Positions 1 to 10,627 of a stretch of 64,000 bases of DNA are shown one piece after another. The notes beneath the pieces were generated by a model. That model made no database searches. It was not told the DNA's origin and worked only from the letters and a program-made list of their open reading frames with translations. Source of the DNA: Linnemannia schmuckeri (lineage: Eukaryota > Mortierellomycota > Mortierellomycetes > Mortierellales > Mortierellaceae); NCBI GenBank assembly GCA_029449235.1, contig JANATG010000009.1, positions 1,736,001 to 1,800,000 of the forward strand. The letters run 5' to 3'. Made by a program: the position numbers and the translations under genes. Position 1 is the stretch's first letter. Every line of letters begins with the position of its first letter.

Positions 1-1569
1 CACTACCAGCTGCGATCAATCTACCGCCCCTGCAGCCAATAAAAAACAAGATACTTGGCTATCACTCAGACAAGACTACTCATGTTGCTTTGAAGTCATT
101 CAAGTCTGTTTTCGCTTCTGTCACACTTACCACTAGATCAGTCAAGGGATGCCTGAAACGAGCTACCGATCTCTCCACGACGAATGTCGACCTGGTTGCC
201 CAGAGTCTTGATATGGCTGTGTCTATCGTCAATACTGCCAAGCATTTTGTTTTCAAGATGCTCGAAATGCAGATTCTTCGAGAGCTATTCCCTAGTCCGC
301 TGCAGACAACCCAGAGTCAAGCCATGGCTGATGAACAGACGCCCTTTTTAGAGAAGATTTTGAATTTTGACTGGGCAGAGATGGTTGTCGGGAACCTGTT
401 ATCTTATGTTCTCTGAGATTCTACAAGCGTTCGAGGACCTACAACGCTGAAGTCCAAATTACAAGATGCACTGGCAGAGGCAATGTCGATTTTCGCGAAC
501 TTCAAGAGGCTGCATCCGGGATTCAAGGCTCTTAACCCATCTGACATACCCTCGGTGTTATCATCGATGATTTGGCGCCCGTGATCTGCTTGGCTATGAA
601 GATGCATTACAGGAAGTTGCCACAAAATATTCGCACAAAGATACTAATCGACCAACTCGTTAATGAAGCGCCATTGACAGCTAGAAAGTGTCTATTGCAT
701 ATTTTAATATTGCGCATTTTTTCTTTTTGCATTATTAGATGGAGAGGCTTAAGTTCGATCCTGCCGATCTTCCAAAAGTCGAACAGGAAGATGAAGACAA
801 GCCTGATGATGACGGTACTACTCTAGAAGATAAAGTCGATGACGAGGACCACAGGAAGAAGCCGAAAAAAATTGTCTTTCAGCCTCAGCACATCCGAACA
901 TGCTGGCGCTATCTCATGAGGCTTCCGGCGGCAAACCGACCTCGTTTCTGTATCCAGTCCATGACTGACAGCTTTATCGACATCAGGGAGTGGAGAAGAG
1001 ATGCAGGTCAAGTCGGATTGATTTGAAGCGGCGGCTCACATACCCATGACTGGGCCAAGCAACAATTTAATACATCATTCGGGAACCTCATCAAGGTACT
1101 TTTCAACGGAGATCGAAACACGGTTCGGCTTGCCAACAAACAACAAACAACATATGGGAAATGTAGTACGACAATGAGTGAACGCAAAGCTGCCCACCTC
1201 AATATGTATGACCCAAAGACCTCTTGCATGACACCTGATAGACCGAATCAACTATTACCATACCCGGTACAATGCGTCCGTCTCGGCCCAGCCGTCATCT
1301 TTCTCTTCATCATCCGCAAAGCCGCCTTTTCCCAACCCTCACCATTGCCGACCCCTCCTCAACGCGCAGGATCTCTTCGGTATGCGTTGAACAATCTCAT
1401 TCGCACGGACGACCACCAGCTGCAGTTTTTGGCATATGACCTCACCATGAGTCGACGGGCGCCGGGTCATAAAGAGTTTATACGACGTATCGAGAACGAG
1501 TACCCAACCCGACAGTCGATCATTGTCACATTCGGCCGACGCGAGCCTTTGGACGAGAAAGGTAGATGA
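1..1569 (+). pseudogene. decayed multi-exon gene of unknown family, possibly truncated at the window edge
   Basis: I do not recognise the family. Open frames follow one another on the plus strand: 90-416, then 739-1569. The second is a single frame broken by one in-frame TGA at 1024-1026; both sides of the stop look protein-like (upstream acidic stretch, downstream DWAKQQFNTSFGNLIKVLF and later HKEFIRRIENEYPTRQS). A T-rich tract ending in TTAG at 737-738 looks like an intron 3' end just before ATGGAGAGGC, but no good donor is visible upstream, and the frame between 417 and 690 is broken. The best reading is a gene inactivated by a stop and frameshifts, perhaps a member of a repeated family. 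An alternative is a live gene with an unusual intron removing the TGA; I see no convincing splice sites for that. Confidence 0.45.
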
Positions 1570-1799
1570 CAAGGGCAGGGCGGCTTTTCTACCCTCCATA
1601 CATGATCTTGAGAATGCGCCCTATTCAACAAAATATGACTCAGAGAACGCCCTCATCCCCTTCCCTTCGCCGCAAATTTCCTAACCTCTATAGATTGAAC
1701 CTATAATTTTTTTTATCCATTTAGTCAATTGACAGACAAATGGATAATAGCACATCTTTCATATTTTTCTACATGAAAAGAAAAATCTATATTGTGTAG

Positions 1800-3822
1800 T
1801 TAAAAAGGCAGGCTGTTCTTTTTCTTCGGTTCCTGACCAGCACCAACAGGATTTTTCTCTTCCTCTTCTTCTTCCTCTTCTTCTTCCTCTTCGTATTCGT
1901 CTCCCTTCTCTTCATCATAATCATCATCCTGCTCCTCCTCTTCCTCATCATCATCTTCGCCCTCAATACCAACACCACGTGGCGACCTATGTGGGAACTT
2001 CTTTAAATTCTTGGGCAACCTCAAGAACCGTCCTCCCATCAATTTGGACAGAATAATCCCCGTCGCAACACTAACGTTCAACGAATCGACTCCCGTAGGG
2101 GCGCCAGACAAGGTAGGGATTTGAATAAACGAATCACACTGGTTCATGATCTGTTTTCGCAGTCCGTTGCCTTCACTGCCCATGATCAGTAGTGTTGGTT
2201 GGTCGACGCCCGTCTCGGGCCAGGTGTGAAGCGGGCGGTTGCGTTTGGATCCATAGGTGACGTGTGCCCCCACAACGTGCCATCCGTTTTCTTGTGATTT
2301 CTACAAGAAAAAAGTACCAATAGAGTCGAAGACGGTTAGTATGGTACACAATTGCAGAAAACTGAGAACACTGCGCTTAATCACACTCCACAAATGAAGC
2401 AGGTCGCTTTTCTTGTAATATCTTTTCATACCTTGATAAAATTGACGAGGCTAGAAACGCCATATGTAGGTCGTTCCTCAAGAGCACCAGCACTAGCCTT
2501 TGCGACAACAGCCGAAAGTGGGGCACTATTCTTGTGACAGACAACAACACCATCAACACCCATAAAGAGAGACGTTCGCAGAATGGCGCCCAGGTTTTGG
2601 GGGTCGACAACTTCGTCAAGAGCGATCCATACTGGGGGTTCATTCTCGCGAGTCGAGAAATCCTTGTCCCGCCCGGAGGCCTTGTAAATCAGTTGGTAAT
2701 CATTGGTGTGAACTGATACTGGTCCTAATCCTGCGACCATTGTCTCCTTCAACTTAGATGCTTCCAAGACCACGCCCTATTGTTAAGGTTCATGAGGAAT
2801 AAACGCGTTAGTGATCTGAGGTTGAGGTTCGAGGAACAGGCGAGAGAGCGTTTAAGAAAGCTTTGCTACTTATTGTTACCTGGTGAGGGCGCTGGCCGGA
2901 CATTTCGTTCAGTTGATGCTTGTCTATCTTGACAACAGGGATGTCATGTCTCTTAGCGAGTCCAATGCAGTCAGCTACCGGATCTTCCTTACGTCTAAAA
3001 ATGCGAATAAAAACCCCCAAGCACGATAAAAGGTATGTAAGTCATATTATCAACGAAAGGCGACCTTTACAGAAAAATCATACTCAAAGAAAAGGTGCCT
3101 GTTGATTACTTTTTGCGGTTCTGGGTGACGGTATGTGAGTAATACAGCTTGTAAGGAGTGCGAAACCCATTGTTCAGAGCTGGGATGACCACATTAGGCG
3201 AATAGAGGTAGTCGTGTTCCGAATTCATGTTTTGGCTAGGTCCCCCACGGCGATCGGTAATGGTCGAATCGTATGACCGACCTCCTCCACTATTAACTCT
3301 GTCCAGTTTCGAACTTTTGAACCCTCCTCCGCCTCCTCCTCCTCGTTGCGCATTTTCTCTGTTTCCGCTGTCGTTATTGTATGACCGAGGGGATCGCGAC
3401 GAGGACAAAGATGAGGAGTCGAATCGGTCGCGAGAGGGTAATTCTCGTGGTGGAAACGATGAGCGTCCAAACTTCCCCGAGTTCCTTTCCTTATCCTTGT
3501 TCCTGACATGATCGCTGTCCCGGTCGCTGCTCCTGTCCAGCTTGTCAAAGGGATCGTCGCCGCCAGCAGTGGACATCCTGCTATTACTCCGAGAAGCAGG
3601 TCGACGATCCCGTGAGCCAAAGGCGGGTGTAACGTCTGTCCAACTAGAGGAATCCTTCATGGTAACCGTTGCGACTGTGAAGTGTCGTCGTCCAACTGTG
3701 GTATTGGGACGTTCCAGTAATAGGTGGATATGGGCGGTTTTGATAGCAGTGGTGGCGAGCGGTGAACGGAGAAACCATGAGACGCCTCGTGAATGAGGGA
3801 GATTCCTGCAGAAGTGTGCCAT
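1800..3822 (-). CDS. MRM1: mitochondrial 21S rRNA (guanosine-2'-O)-methyltransferase, TrmH/SpoU family
   Basis: Transfers a methyl group from S-adenosylmethionine to a ribose 2'-OH of mitochondrial large-subunit rRNA (family knowledge, yeast Mrm1/Pet56). Four exons on the minus strand, 3822-3110, 2994-2880, 2776-2432 and 2300-1800, all GT-AG and phase-consistent, give 557 aa. I chose the Met at 3822 because a basic, hydroxylated presequence (MAHFCRNLPHSRGVSWFLRS) follows it; an in-frame ATG at 3933 lies in a lysine-rich extension. Residues 60-230 are Arg/Ser/Asp-rich with a polyglycine run, then the SpoU substrate-binding part. The methylase knot has motif 1 NLGAILR (337-343), motif 2 GSEGNGL (432-438) and motif 3 LNVSVATG (465-472). 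An acidic tail (about 505-539, nearly all Glu/Asp) is unusual for the family. It is divergent from CET1. Confidence 0.85.
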
Positions 3823-4100
3823 TTCTTTGTCCTTTGCTTGTTCTTTGTTCCTTGAATGCGTAATGAGTTCCTTGTGTGGTGGAAGAGTTGAGCTCAGACG
3901 TGAACCACTTTTTTTTTTTTTTTTTATTGTCACTCGGCTTCAAAAGGAAAAAAGAATGAATGGTGGTAAAGTGGCTTTGCCACAAACACGTCGACTGTGA
4001 CTGGAATAGCCAGTTTCTTTAATTTCGCGTTTTCCCCAGTTTAACCGTCGTTCTTTTGTTCTGGACTCACATCAACCCACTCTCACTCACTCACCCACCC
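3823..4100. promoter_or_regulatory. shared divergent promoter region of MRM1 and CET1
   Basis: Only 278 bp separate the two start codons, which point away from each other, so the region must hold both 5' leaders and both promoters. It contains a T tract at about 3910-3926 (A-rich on the MRM1 sense strand) and a C/A-rich CT leader just before the CET1 ATG. I see no clear TATA box. Confidence 0.5.
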
Positions 4101-5751
4101 ATGTCTGATCAAGGAGCGACCAAGAAGCGACCACTCGAGGAAGAAATACAGGACGCAACAGCCTCATCGTCCCATGGAGCGGCAGCTGACGGTCAGGAAG
4201 AACGAGATGGTTCATCCTCAAAGAGGCCTCGCCCAGAGGAATCATCGTCGTCGTCGTCACTTCCTGCAGGAAGTGCAACTTCAGCAGCACCACCACACCA
4301 TGAACATCAGCAACGTCCGCGTCCCTCAAGATCCGCGTTGTTCTTTGGTGGCAACATCCCCGACGATGTAGTACAAGCCGTCGCAGACTTTTTGTTCGAA
4401 CACTGTCAACTCGCCAACGTTGAGGTAAAAAAACACATGGCAAAGAATTCAGGAACGAAAGTGCAACAGGCACATGTTGTCTAAAAACACCCCTCTTTCG
4501 ACATTACACTCATGTTTGTTCAAAATCTGTATCCATTGTATTTAGATTGAGGCAAAGATTGGAATTCTGATAGACAAAATCACGCAACAGCGTATTCAGA
4601 TGCCCGTCAAGAACGAGGTTGTCTTGATGACAGAGAAACACAATAGATGGTACACCTTCTCTTCAGACATGACATTGGTAAGTGTCCATTCTCGTGGGAT
4701 TTTTTTGAAAGACGTTAAAGGTTTTGAACGAACGAGAGGAATAATATTCTCAAGGACTGTACATTAAGTAACAATTGAAATGTTCTTTGTTTACGGGGTG
4801 GGTCTTATTTCGTCTTATAGGCACAGCATGCTCACTTCAACAAGTGCTTGAACAAGTCGGCCGAGTTGTCTAGACAGTCAGAGTCCAGGGTACAACTCCA
4901 GCGTAAACATTTTTTCAGGAACTGGAAATACATTGCGGTCAAATAATGGCAGAAATTCATGAGGTTATTACTATTGTTTGGGTCACATTATACGTATATA
5001 GGTGGAGTACAAACATACGTATGAGACGGACCAGTTCTTCACCGTACGGGGCGTAAAGACTCGAGTCTCCAGAGATCAAAAAACTAATGCAGTACTAGGA
5101 ACTATCCAGAAAGAAAGGGTCGCGGATCTGGACATTTTCTCACCCCGGAGGCCCTTCGATTATCGCATCTCTATCAACATCGAAAAGCCAGGTATGCTAG
5201 CCCTTTTTTGTCGTTGTGAGAGAGTCTGATCGAAGCATTGCTTGTACTCGACCATCAACATTTGATGTCACTTTGCTGATCACAATCTTTCGTGTTGTTT
5301 ACTCGCAAATACACTAGTTCCTGAACCTAGTGGAACCCCAGAACGTGAACGCAAAAAAGACCGTGTCTCCTATCAACTCAACAACCTCAAGATCGATCTT
5401 ACACAAGTCAAATCCAATAATACCCCCAACAACTCTGCCCAGCCACCCAGCTACAGTCAGATGCGACCATCCGCACACCAACAAAACCAACCGGACCTCA
5501 CACATGAATTGGAGATTGAGTTTGTCAATGCAGAGGAACTGGCCCGTGAGCGTGAGATTCGGCTAAGCAGTCAAGGAAGACAACACGACCGATTCCTGGA
5601 TATCACGGCGAACTTTATTAATAATATTCGTGGTCTGATTGCCCAGGGGCACAATATCCAGTATTTTCCTTCCCAACACATGCAGCAGCATCAACGCCCG
5701 CAGCAGTATCAACAACAGCAGCAGCAGTACCCACAGCAGCAGAGGCGATAG
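4101..5751 (+). CDS. CET1: mRNA-capping enzyme subunit beta, polynucleotide 5'-triphosphatase
   Basis: Removes the gamma-phosphate from nascent pre-mRNA 5' ends, the first step of capping, in the nucleus. Five exons, 4101-4424, 4546-4677, 4821-4889, 5002-5191 and 5318-5751, splice in phase to 382 aa. Residues 1-75 are a disordered, Ser/Pro-rich, basic leader. The triphosphate-tunnel fold follows. The metal-binding ExExK motif (E108-I-E110-A-K112) straddles the exon 1/2 junction. A basic VSRDQK strand lies in exon 4, and the second metal motif ELEIEF (E302, E304, E306) in exon 5. The tail is Gln-rich (QQYQQQQQQYPQQQ). These paired glutamate strands define the Cet1 family and differ from the cysteine phosphatase used by animals. 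The ATG at 4101 is preceded by a CA/CT-rich leader typical of this genome; an upstream in-frame ATG at 4056 adds only a Ser/Pro/Thr stretch. Confidence 0.88.
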
Positions 5752-6040
5752 TAAAAACGTACTGGCTTTGATCGTACCAAAAACAAACCAAGGAAAATTG
5801 AATGTCGTGCATGTACGGACGCCCTTTCGTGCATTTGAAAACAGATCAACTTTTGAGAACCAGTGATATTATACTTGCACTTAAGGAGGTTAACGGATTA
5901 TAATGATTGAACAGCTAACGAGCCCACTGACTATAGACGGTAGAGCACCTTTTCTTTCTTTCATAAAATTTTGTATCCATATCCTATACCTCTACACACG
6001 TCACCTATACGCTACGGCCAGACATCAAAAGGTCTCCATT
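5752..6040. other. CET1 3' flank
   Basis: I see nothing beyond the expected 3' UTR. A short CT-rich run begins near 6030 and leads into the retroelement relic. Confidence 0.4.
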
Positions 6041-7260
6041 TCCTTCACCTCATCAGCCCCTCTTTTTTCACTTAAAGAAGAAAGAATCTCGGTCTCCTTC
6101 CCGATCGGCCTCTATCTCTCCCCAGAAGCCTTCAACCTCCGACCCTAAACCGTCCTTTGCAGCTAGCATCAAAGCCACCATCCGATCTGCTCGGTCTAAC
6201 CCTCCGACTCAAACCAAGTCACGCGGATGCCTTATGCAAGAGCAGGTTGAACGTGTCTGGTTTACCTAGCACAGAAACGGGCATATCGCCGCAATCTCTA
6301 CAACCCCAAGACACACCTGATCGACAATGTGGCCTTCACCATCGCCAACGCCTCCCCTAACGCTAGGTGTATTAGCGTTGCAACACCAGGCGTAGTGCTT
6401 GTTTCCTTTCGCAACTCTGAAGATCTTTCCGCTGCAGTCGGTTCCAATATGGACTGTCAGCCATCTCCCCTTCCAGTGCTTCCAACTGTTTACTCCTGTG
6501 GTTCGAGAACCAACATTCGCGCCGAGGAGATCCCAGTCTCAACCAAGGACTGTAAAGACTTTGCCAACAGAGTGTTCGGCTTCATTGGCAGGGTTCTCCT
6601 CGTTAATGAACACTATGTCACAGGTACTATACCCAAGCTCTCCTCGTTTAATTTCATTCTAGAGATCCCCTACAGCACCTCCAAGGACCTAAAGATTCCT
6701 CGAGTCGCCGCTGTCGACTTTATCAATGTTCTCTTCTCCTGGAGTGGATCTAGATTCTGCTACGGATGTGGTGAAGACTCCCATACCAAGATCCACTGCC
6801 CCAAGCCAGTGAACTTTAACCTGGCTCTGGTTCCTGCCTTGGAGGAGCCCATGATGGCGCGGGCCTATCCCGACCCTGCTGTTGCATCTCAGTAGATTAT
6901 CCCTCTCAGTATATATATTCTCATAGGGATCAATAAAGACCCAAGCTTTTTTCCCATCATTTTTTTCTCTTCCAGCTGTTCGTGTCGCACCTGCTGCTCC
7001 TCTTCCTGAGCCATGCAAGGAAGCCCCGTCAGCAAAGCCTAGGCCAGCCTCGAACAAGAACGTCTCACCCTCTGAGTCCGAATGGATTGAGGTCGAAAGA
7101 GGCAAAAATACAAAGAGGGACCGTGGTGCTTCTGAGGCTGATGGAGTCTCATCCTCATGAGAGAATGACTCTCCGGGGCTATCATTCAAGAAGCGGGCTC
7201 CGAGACCCAAGGGAAGTAAACCTGCTTCCCGCCCTGAGCTACTAGTTGCCAAACCTATCT
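6040..7260 (+). pseudogene. ORF1 (gag-like) relic of a non-LTR retrotransposon
   Basis: The longest open part, 6329-6895, encodes a region ending in a zinc knuckle of CCHC form: CYGCGEDSHTKIHC, with spacing C-x2-C-x4-H-x4-C, as in LINE ORF1 and gag nucleic-acid-binding proteins. The same frame extends upstream to about 6250 (AQKRAYRRNLYNPK) before hitting a stop, with matching coding sense continuing in another frame further upstream. Downstream, after an 80-bp T-rich interruption (6893-6974), coding sense resumes (SESEWIEVERGKNTKR, about 7070-7120) in a shifted frame with stops. The element is therefore frame-shifted and dead. No reverse transcriptase or endonuclease frame follows, so it is 3'-truncated or ORF2 has been lost. 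The precise ends are not determined. Confidence 0.6.
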
Positions 7261-8368
7261 AAATAGACCTTAATGCTGCTGCTTCTCTCCCTGCCACCTA
7301 AATTCTAGAAGCAGACTCTGCAAGCGCACTACTCAAGACTACAAGACTCCAACTTCTAGCAGTTAAGGCTTTTTAGCCCTCTACTTTGGACAACACACCT
7401 TAACAACAAACTGAGCAAGAGACCGAGTAACAGCACGAGCAGCTGTCTAAACAGCTACACCCTCTGCCAAGCCCTTGAAGGAGATGGAGGGAGGAGGTGA
7501 GAATGACAACGAGATCCAGCGGAACACCGATGAGGACCAGACGGATAGCAAGGAGGAAAACTCTCAAGACGCAGCGGAGGACAAGGACATGCTGTCGAAG
7601 GATGAGGATATGCCACAGAAGGACGAAGACATGACCTCGGCGACACAGGAGTCATACTAAGAGGGGCCGGCCAAGGTTGCAGCTGAGCGCGAACAACAAA
7701 GGGTGAAAGACCGCTCCCGGGATGTCAGGGCAATCCTAAACAGAATCAACAGACGACAATCGAAAAAGACCCCATACGACAACAACAAGGAGTCATCGCC
7801 TAACACCAACACGATCCACTGGCACCCCCTTTCTGGCAGTGGATAAGTGTTTAGGAGCCAGGTAGGAGGGTCCCTAAAAAACCAGACAAGAAAATGTGAA
7901 GTTGCCTTGACTTTCATCCTTTTTGTGCGCCTCGTGCCCCTCTCATCCCCGACAAGAGAGTCATGCACGACGGGTGCCGCGCTGCGACTCTTTTCCGAGA
8001 ACCCAGACCTCTATTTCGATAACATGAAGAATGAGAGGGATCTGGCGCCACATATCACGGTGGCCAAAGGACGGCGTGACCTTTGGAGAGATGTGGGACA
8101 CGTTTCCTGAAGGAGGATCAGGGGAACTGGAGGAGTGACCCTTCTCTTTTTGACCTTTCCCTCCTTTTATTCCTTTACTTTCATTTTTTTCTCTGCTAAT
8201 TTCCCACTTTTTATTGTTTAATTTTTTTGCTTCCGGCTCAGCCCCAGGTTCTTTGTCCTCACATTCTCCTTATACATTTATCCCATTTGTGGTTTGGGCT
8301 CCGGCCCCCTCCCCCTACTCTCTGGTCCTTGGCCACTTTTCTGTTATTAACCCCTGCCGTTTTATATC
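7261..8368. other. degenerate DNA downstream of the ORF1 relic
   Basis: A 61-codon acidic open frame at 7475-7660 (repeated K/D/E/M blocks) and another at 7847-8110 have protein-like composition but no recognisable domain. They may be the decayed C-terminal part of the same element. From about 8140 the sequence becomes T-rich, as in a 3' untranslated tail. I see no intact gene. Confidence 0.35.
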
Positions 8369-8507
8369 TTTTTTTTTTTTTTTTGTGCGTAATTTTATTT
8401 CTCCAATAGGAAGCCCAAGGGAAATGACTGTGCATTTAATTTTTTTTTTTTTTGTACACAATTTTATTTCTCTGACAAACAGTACAAAGGAGGCATTTGG
8501 AAGTAAA
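8369..8507 (+). repeat. tandem duplication of a poly-T-headed unit, about 70 bp
   Basis: Two consecutive units each begin with a run of 14-16 T, followed by GTGCGTAATTTTATTTCTC (8385-8403) or GTACACAATTTTATTTCTC (8454-8472). In unit 1 the text continues with an AAGCCCAAGGGAAATG stretch, and in unit 2 with ACAAAGGAGGCATTTG. A third related copy of the end sequence, again behind a T run, starts near 10610. Confidence 0.5.
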
Positions 8508-8631
8508 GGGGACTACAGACCAAACTCTTCAGTACACCATCCGCCAGTCACAGTCCGACCCGGAGCCTGGCTCTGCGCAACAATTGTCGCTGCTCTTCAC
8601 AGCAAAAACGGAAGACAAAATAAAACTAGAT
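8484..8631 (+). repeat. dispersed direct repeat, copy 1
   Basis: About 150 bp that can be aligned by eye with 10628-10779. Shared blocks include GGAGGCATTTG, GACTACA.ACCAAACT, CCTGGCTCTGCGCAACAATT, GCTGCTC.TCACAGC and AACGGAAGA.AAAATAAAA. Identity looks to be about 70-75%, not computed. It codes for nothing recognisable and may be the 3' end of an old retroelement or SINE. Confidence 0.65.
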
Positions 8632-8800
8632 ACGAATGAAGGGGATTCTTCCCATCCTCTCCATCAATTGACTGTGCATTTAAGGAATAGACACATTTTA
8701 AATGCACTTATGAATTTTTCGTTGTAAAATTTGCACTTATGGAAATATAATATAATCTACTATAGGTATGTCACGAAATATAGCGAGACAACGAATCAAG

Positions 8801-8821
8801 TTCGCTTAGCTTCGTTCGGTA
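8801..8821 (+). repeat. partial duplicate of the tRNA-Ile 5' half
   Basis: TTCGCTTAGCTTCGTTCGGTA lies just upstream of the tRNA gene and matches its first 20 bases (CTCGCTTAGCTTAGTCGGTA) with a few changes. It covers the acceptor 5' strand and D-arm only, so it cannot fold as a tRNA. Confidence 0.5.
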
Positions 8822-8823
8822 TT

Positions 8824-8896
8824 GCTCGCTTAGCTTAGTCGGTAGAGCGTTGTGCTAATAACGCAAAGGCCGCAGGTTCGATCCCTGCAGTGAGCA
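8824..8896 (+). tRNA. tRNA-Ile (anticodon AAU), intronless
   Basis: The 73-nt sequence folds as a complete cloverleaf: acceptor GCTCGCT/AGTGAGC, D-stem GCTT/GAGC, anticodon stem TTGTG/CGCAA with loop CTAATAA (anticodon AAT in DNA, read as IAU after deamination, decoding isoleucine), a 5-nt variable loop, and T-stem GCAGG/CCTGC with loop TTCGATC. The B box GGTTCGATCCC is intact. A TCTTTTG stretch 5 bp downstream supplies a pol III terminator. CCA is not encoded, as usual in eukaryotes. It stands alone in repeat-rich DNA. Confidence 0.93.
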
Positions 8897-9310
8897 TTAA
8901 TCTTTTGTCCTCGCCGCAAGCGGGCTACACAGTTTTGTTTTCTGGCCCGGACCTGATTATTGTCTTTTTGCTAGAGGTGTACCCTGTGCGAAGCCCCGGG
9001 AGCTCCTCTTCTTTTTTTTAGTTATTCAGAAACGGGTTCTGCGTTATAAAAAAACCCTTAAAAAACCCTAAAAGACCTCAAGACGCCAGTAAGTGATACG
9101 CGTAAGAGGGCCAAGTGTTTTCATAGCACCAAGGCATGCCACTTCCCTTTTGATCGTCCAGGTTTAAGCAGGCTACGACATCATTGTGAGAAGCTCGGCG
9201 CTTTTTTTTTTTGTTGTAAGTAGCTCGCTGCACTGAAATATGAAAGGAGGGCGAGTCTCCTTTTTTAGGGTTTACGACCGCCTCTGCTATTCACTTGATT
9301 AATTGACCCA
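8897..9310. other. gene-free spacer between the tRNA and the MITE-like element
   Basis: No open frame with protein character. It contains AAAACCCTTAAAAAACCCTAAAAG (9051-9074 area), only loosely telomere-like and too short to call an interstitial telomere, and a T run at about 9202-9211. Confidence 0.4.
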
Positions 9311-9732
9311 CTGGACATATCTATTTGTTGCTCACCCCGCAAAATTATTTGTTGCCCTTGACATAGTTGCCCTATGTATTGAGCTGCATCCTCATAAGCC
9401 GCATATTTTCTTTGTTCTCTTTCTCGTTTTCTTTCTCCCACCTGTACCATTGCTGACATGGTTGCCTCATGTATCAAGTCGTATACTTATGAGGTTCCTG
9501 ATGCACATGCATGACACAAGCAGCAAGAGCTCAGTTCTCTACGGATAGATGATGCCGCAGCGTAGGTGGAGAAAGAAAGATAGGACAACATATAGCGGCA
9601 GAGTCATGGGCAACGTTTAAGATTTCGGGATGGGCACCGGATTAGAGCAAAACTGTGGGCAACGAATAGGCTTTACTATGGGCAACATTTAAGGAGCCAC
9701 AAAAGGGTGGCAACAAATAGGATATCCCCTTC
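9311..9732. mobile_element. MITE-like element with terminal and subterminal TTGTTGCC repeats
   Basis: The left end (9312-9336) reads TGGACATATCTATTTGTTGC and the right end, read in reverse (9728-9705), reads GGGATATCCTATTTGTTGCC, sharing the exact core CTATTTGTTGC. Further copies lie inside both ends: ATTTGTTGCCC and ATAGTTGCCC on the left (9345-9372), and GGGCAACGTTTA, GGGCAACGAATAGG and GGGCAACATTTA, inverted, on the right (9605-9700). The 420-bp interior has no coding capacity. On the left, 9357-9400 and 9452-9492 also form a direct pair (TTGAC/CTGACAT..GTTGCC..ATGTAT). This layout fits a non-autonomous DNA transposon with subterminal transposase-binding motifs. I see no clear target-site duplication. 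Confidence 0.5.
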
Positions 9733-10488
9733 GTGAGGATCTTCGCGCAGCGAAGGGAGATTCGATTCCCGCCTACGTAAAGTAACCCGAAAGGAGGACT
9801 ATTCATATCCTCATTCTTTCCCTTTCATTGTTTTTGGCGCATTTTTTTTCTACAGATATAATAGGCTCAACTCCACCCCCAGGAGAAGTGGAATCAGGCC
9901 TTCTGATATGTCCCAAGAATCGTGGCCAGTGCACTTCAATATTATTTCCCTCTTGGCTCACGTTTAGAAAGGGAAGAAAAACACAATTTGGTGCTTGTAG
10001 TCGGACATACACACCAAGAACAAAAAGAATAGAAAAAAGAAGCCATTGCGTGGCAATGCACTCGGATGAAAAGAAAAAGCGACTAGTTAAGGAACAAAAA
10101 AGTAGCGAAAAGAAAGAAAGAAAGAAAAAAGAATTCATTTTATGGCCAGTGTACTCAGAACAGGGAAGTATGAGCTCCAAGTACAAAAAAGAAACAAAAA
10201 GAAATGAAAAAAGAAGCCTTTTGTCGCAGATAACGCAGACTCACCCGTCAAAGGAAGAATAGACGCGTCAGTAGCTAATACCAACACAACTATTCTCATT
10301 TAGTACGAAAGACAGTACATATAGTTCGTTACAGAGTCTTCTCAAAATACAGTTCTCATTATCATTCCCTTACCACGCCCATCCGCAGCCTTTCCGCGTC
10401 ATTCTGCTCATCGGACCAAATCCTGATATAATCCGTTCTCGACATCCGACTTCGATCCACAACACCATTGTGTTACAGAGCACCCGGA

Positions 10489-10528
<40 letters not shown>

Positions 10529-10627
10529 CAGTCGTTTGTGTTCTGATACGATCATCAAAGTATGAAAACAAATGAAAAGTAAGCATTTACGTAGCCAGCG
10601 CACCTAGATTTTTTTTATGGTAAAATG
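9733..10627. other. gene-free repeat-rich stretch with a long A tract
   Basis: It begins with a tRNA-like T-arm (GGGAGATTCGATTCCCGCC, about 9757-9775) that has no matching A box or acceptor stem, so it is at most a tRNA-derived fragment. Further on are lysine-codon-rich A-rich runs (10040-10220). A run of about 33 A begins near 10493, which could be the tail of an inserted retroelement. Open frames here (for example 9828-10262) look like byproducts of A-richness. Confidence 0.4.

Noticed and set aside
9051..9074. Interstitial telomere-like AAAACCCT repeats
   Set aside because: Only two or three irregular units; fungal telomere repeats need longer regular arrays to be credible.
9740..9775. 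Second tRNA gene candidate around a GATTCGATTCCCGCC T-arm
   Set aside because: No A box, acceptor stem or anticodon arm could be folded; at most a tRNA-derived fragment.
9828..10262. 144-codon plus-strand open frame
   Set aside because: Lysine-rich product of an A-rich stretch in repeat DNA; no domain and no splice or leader context.
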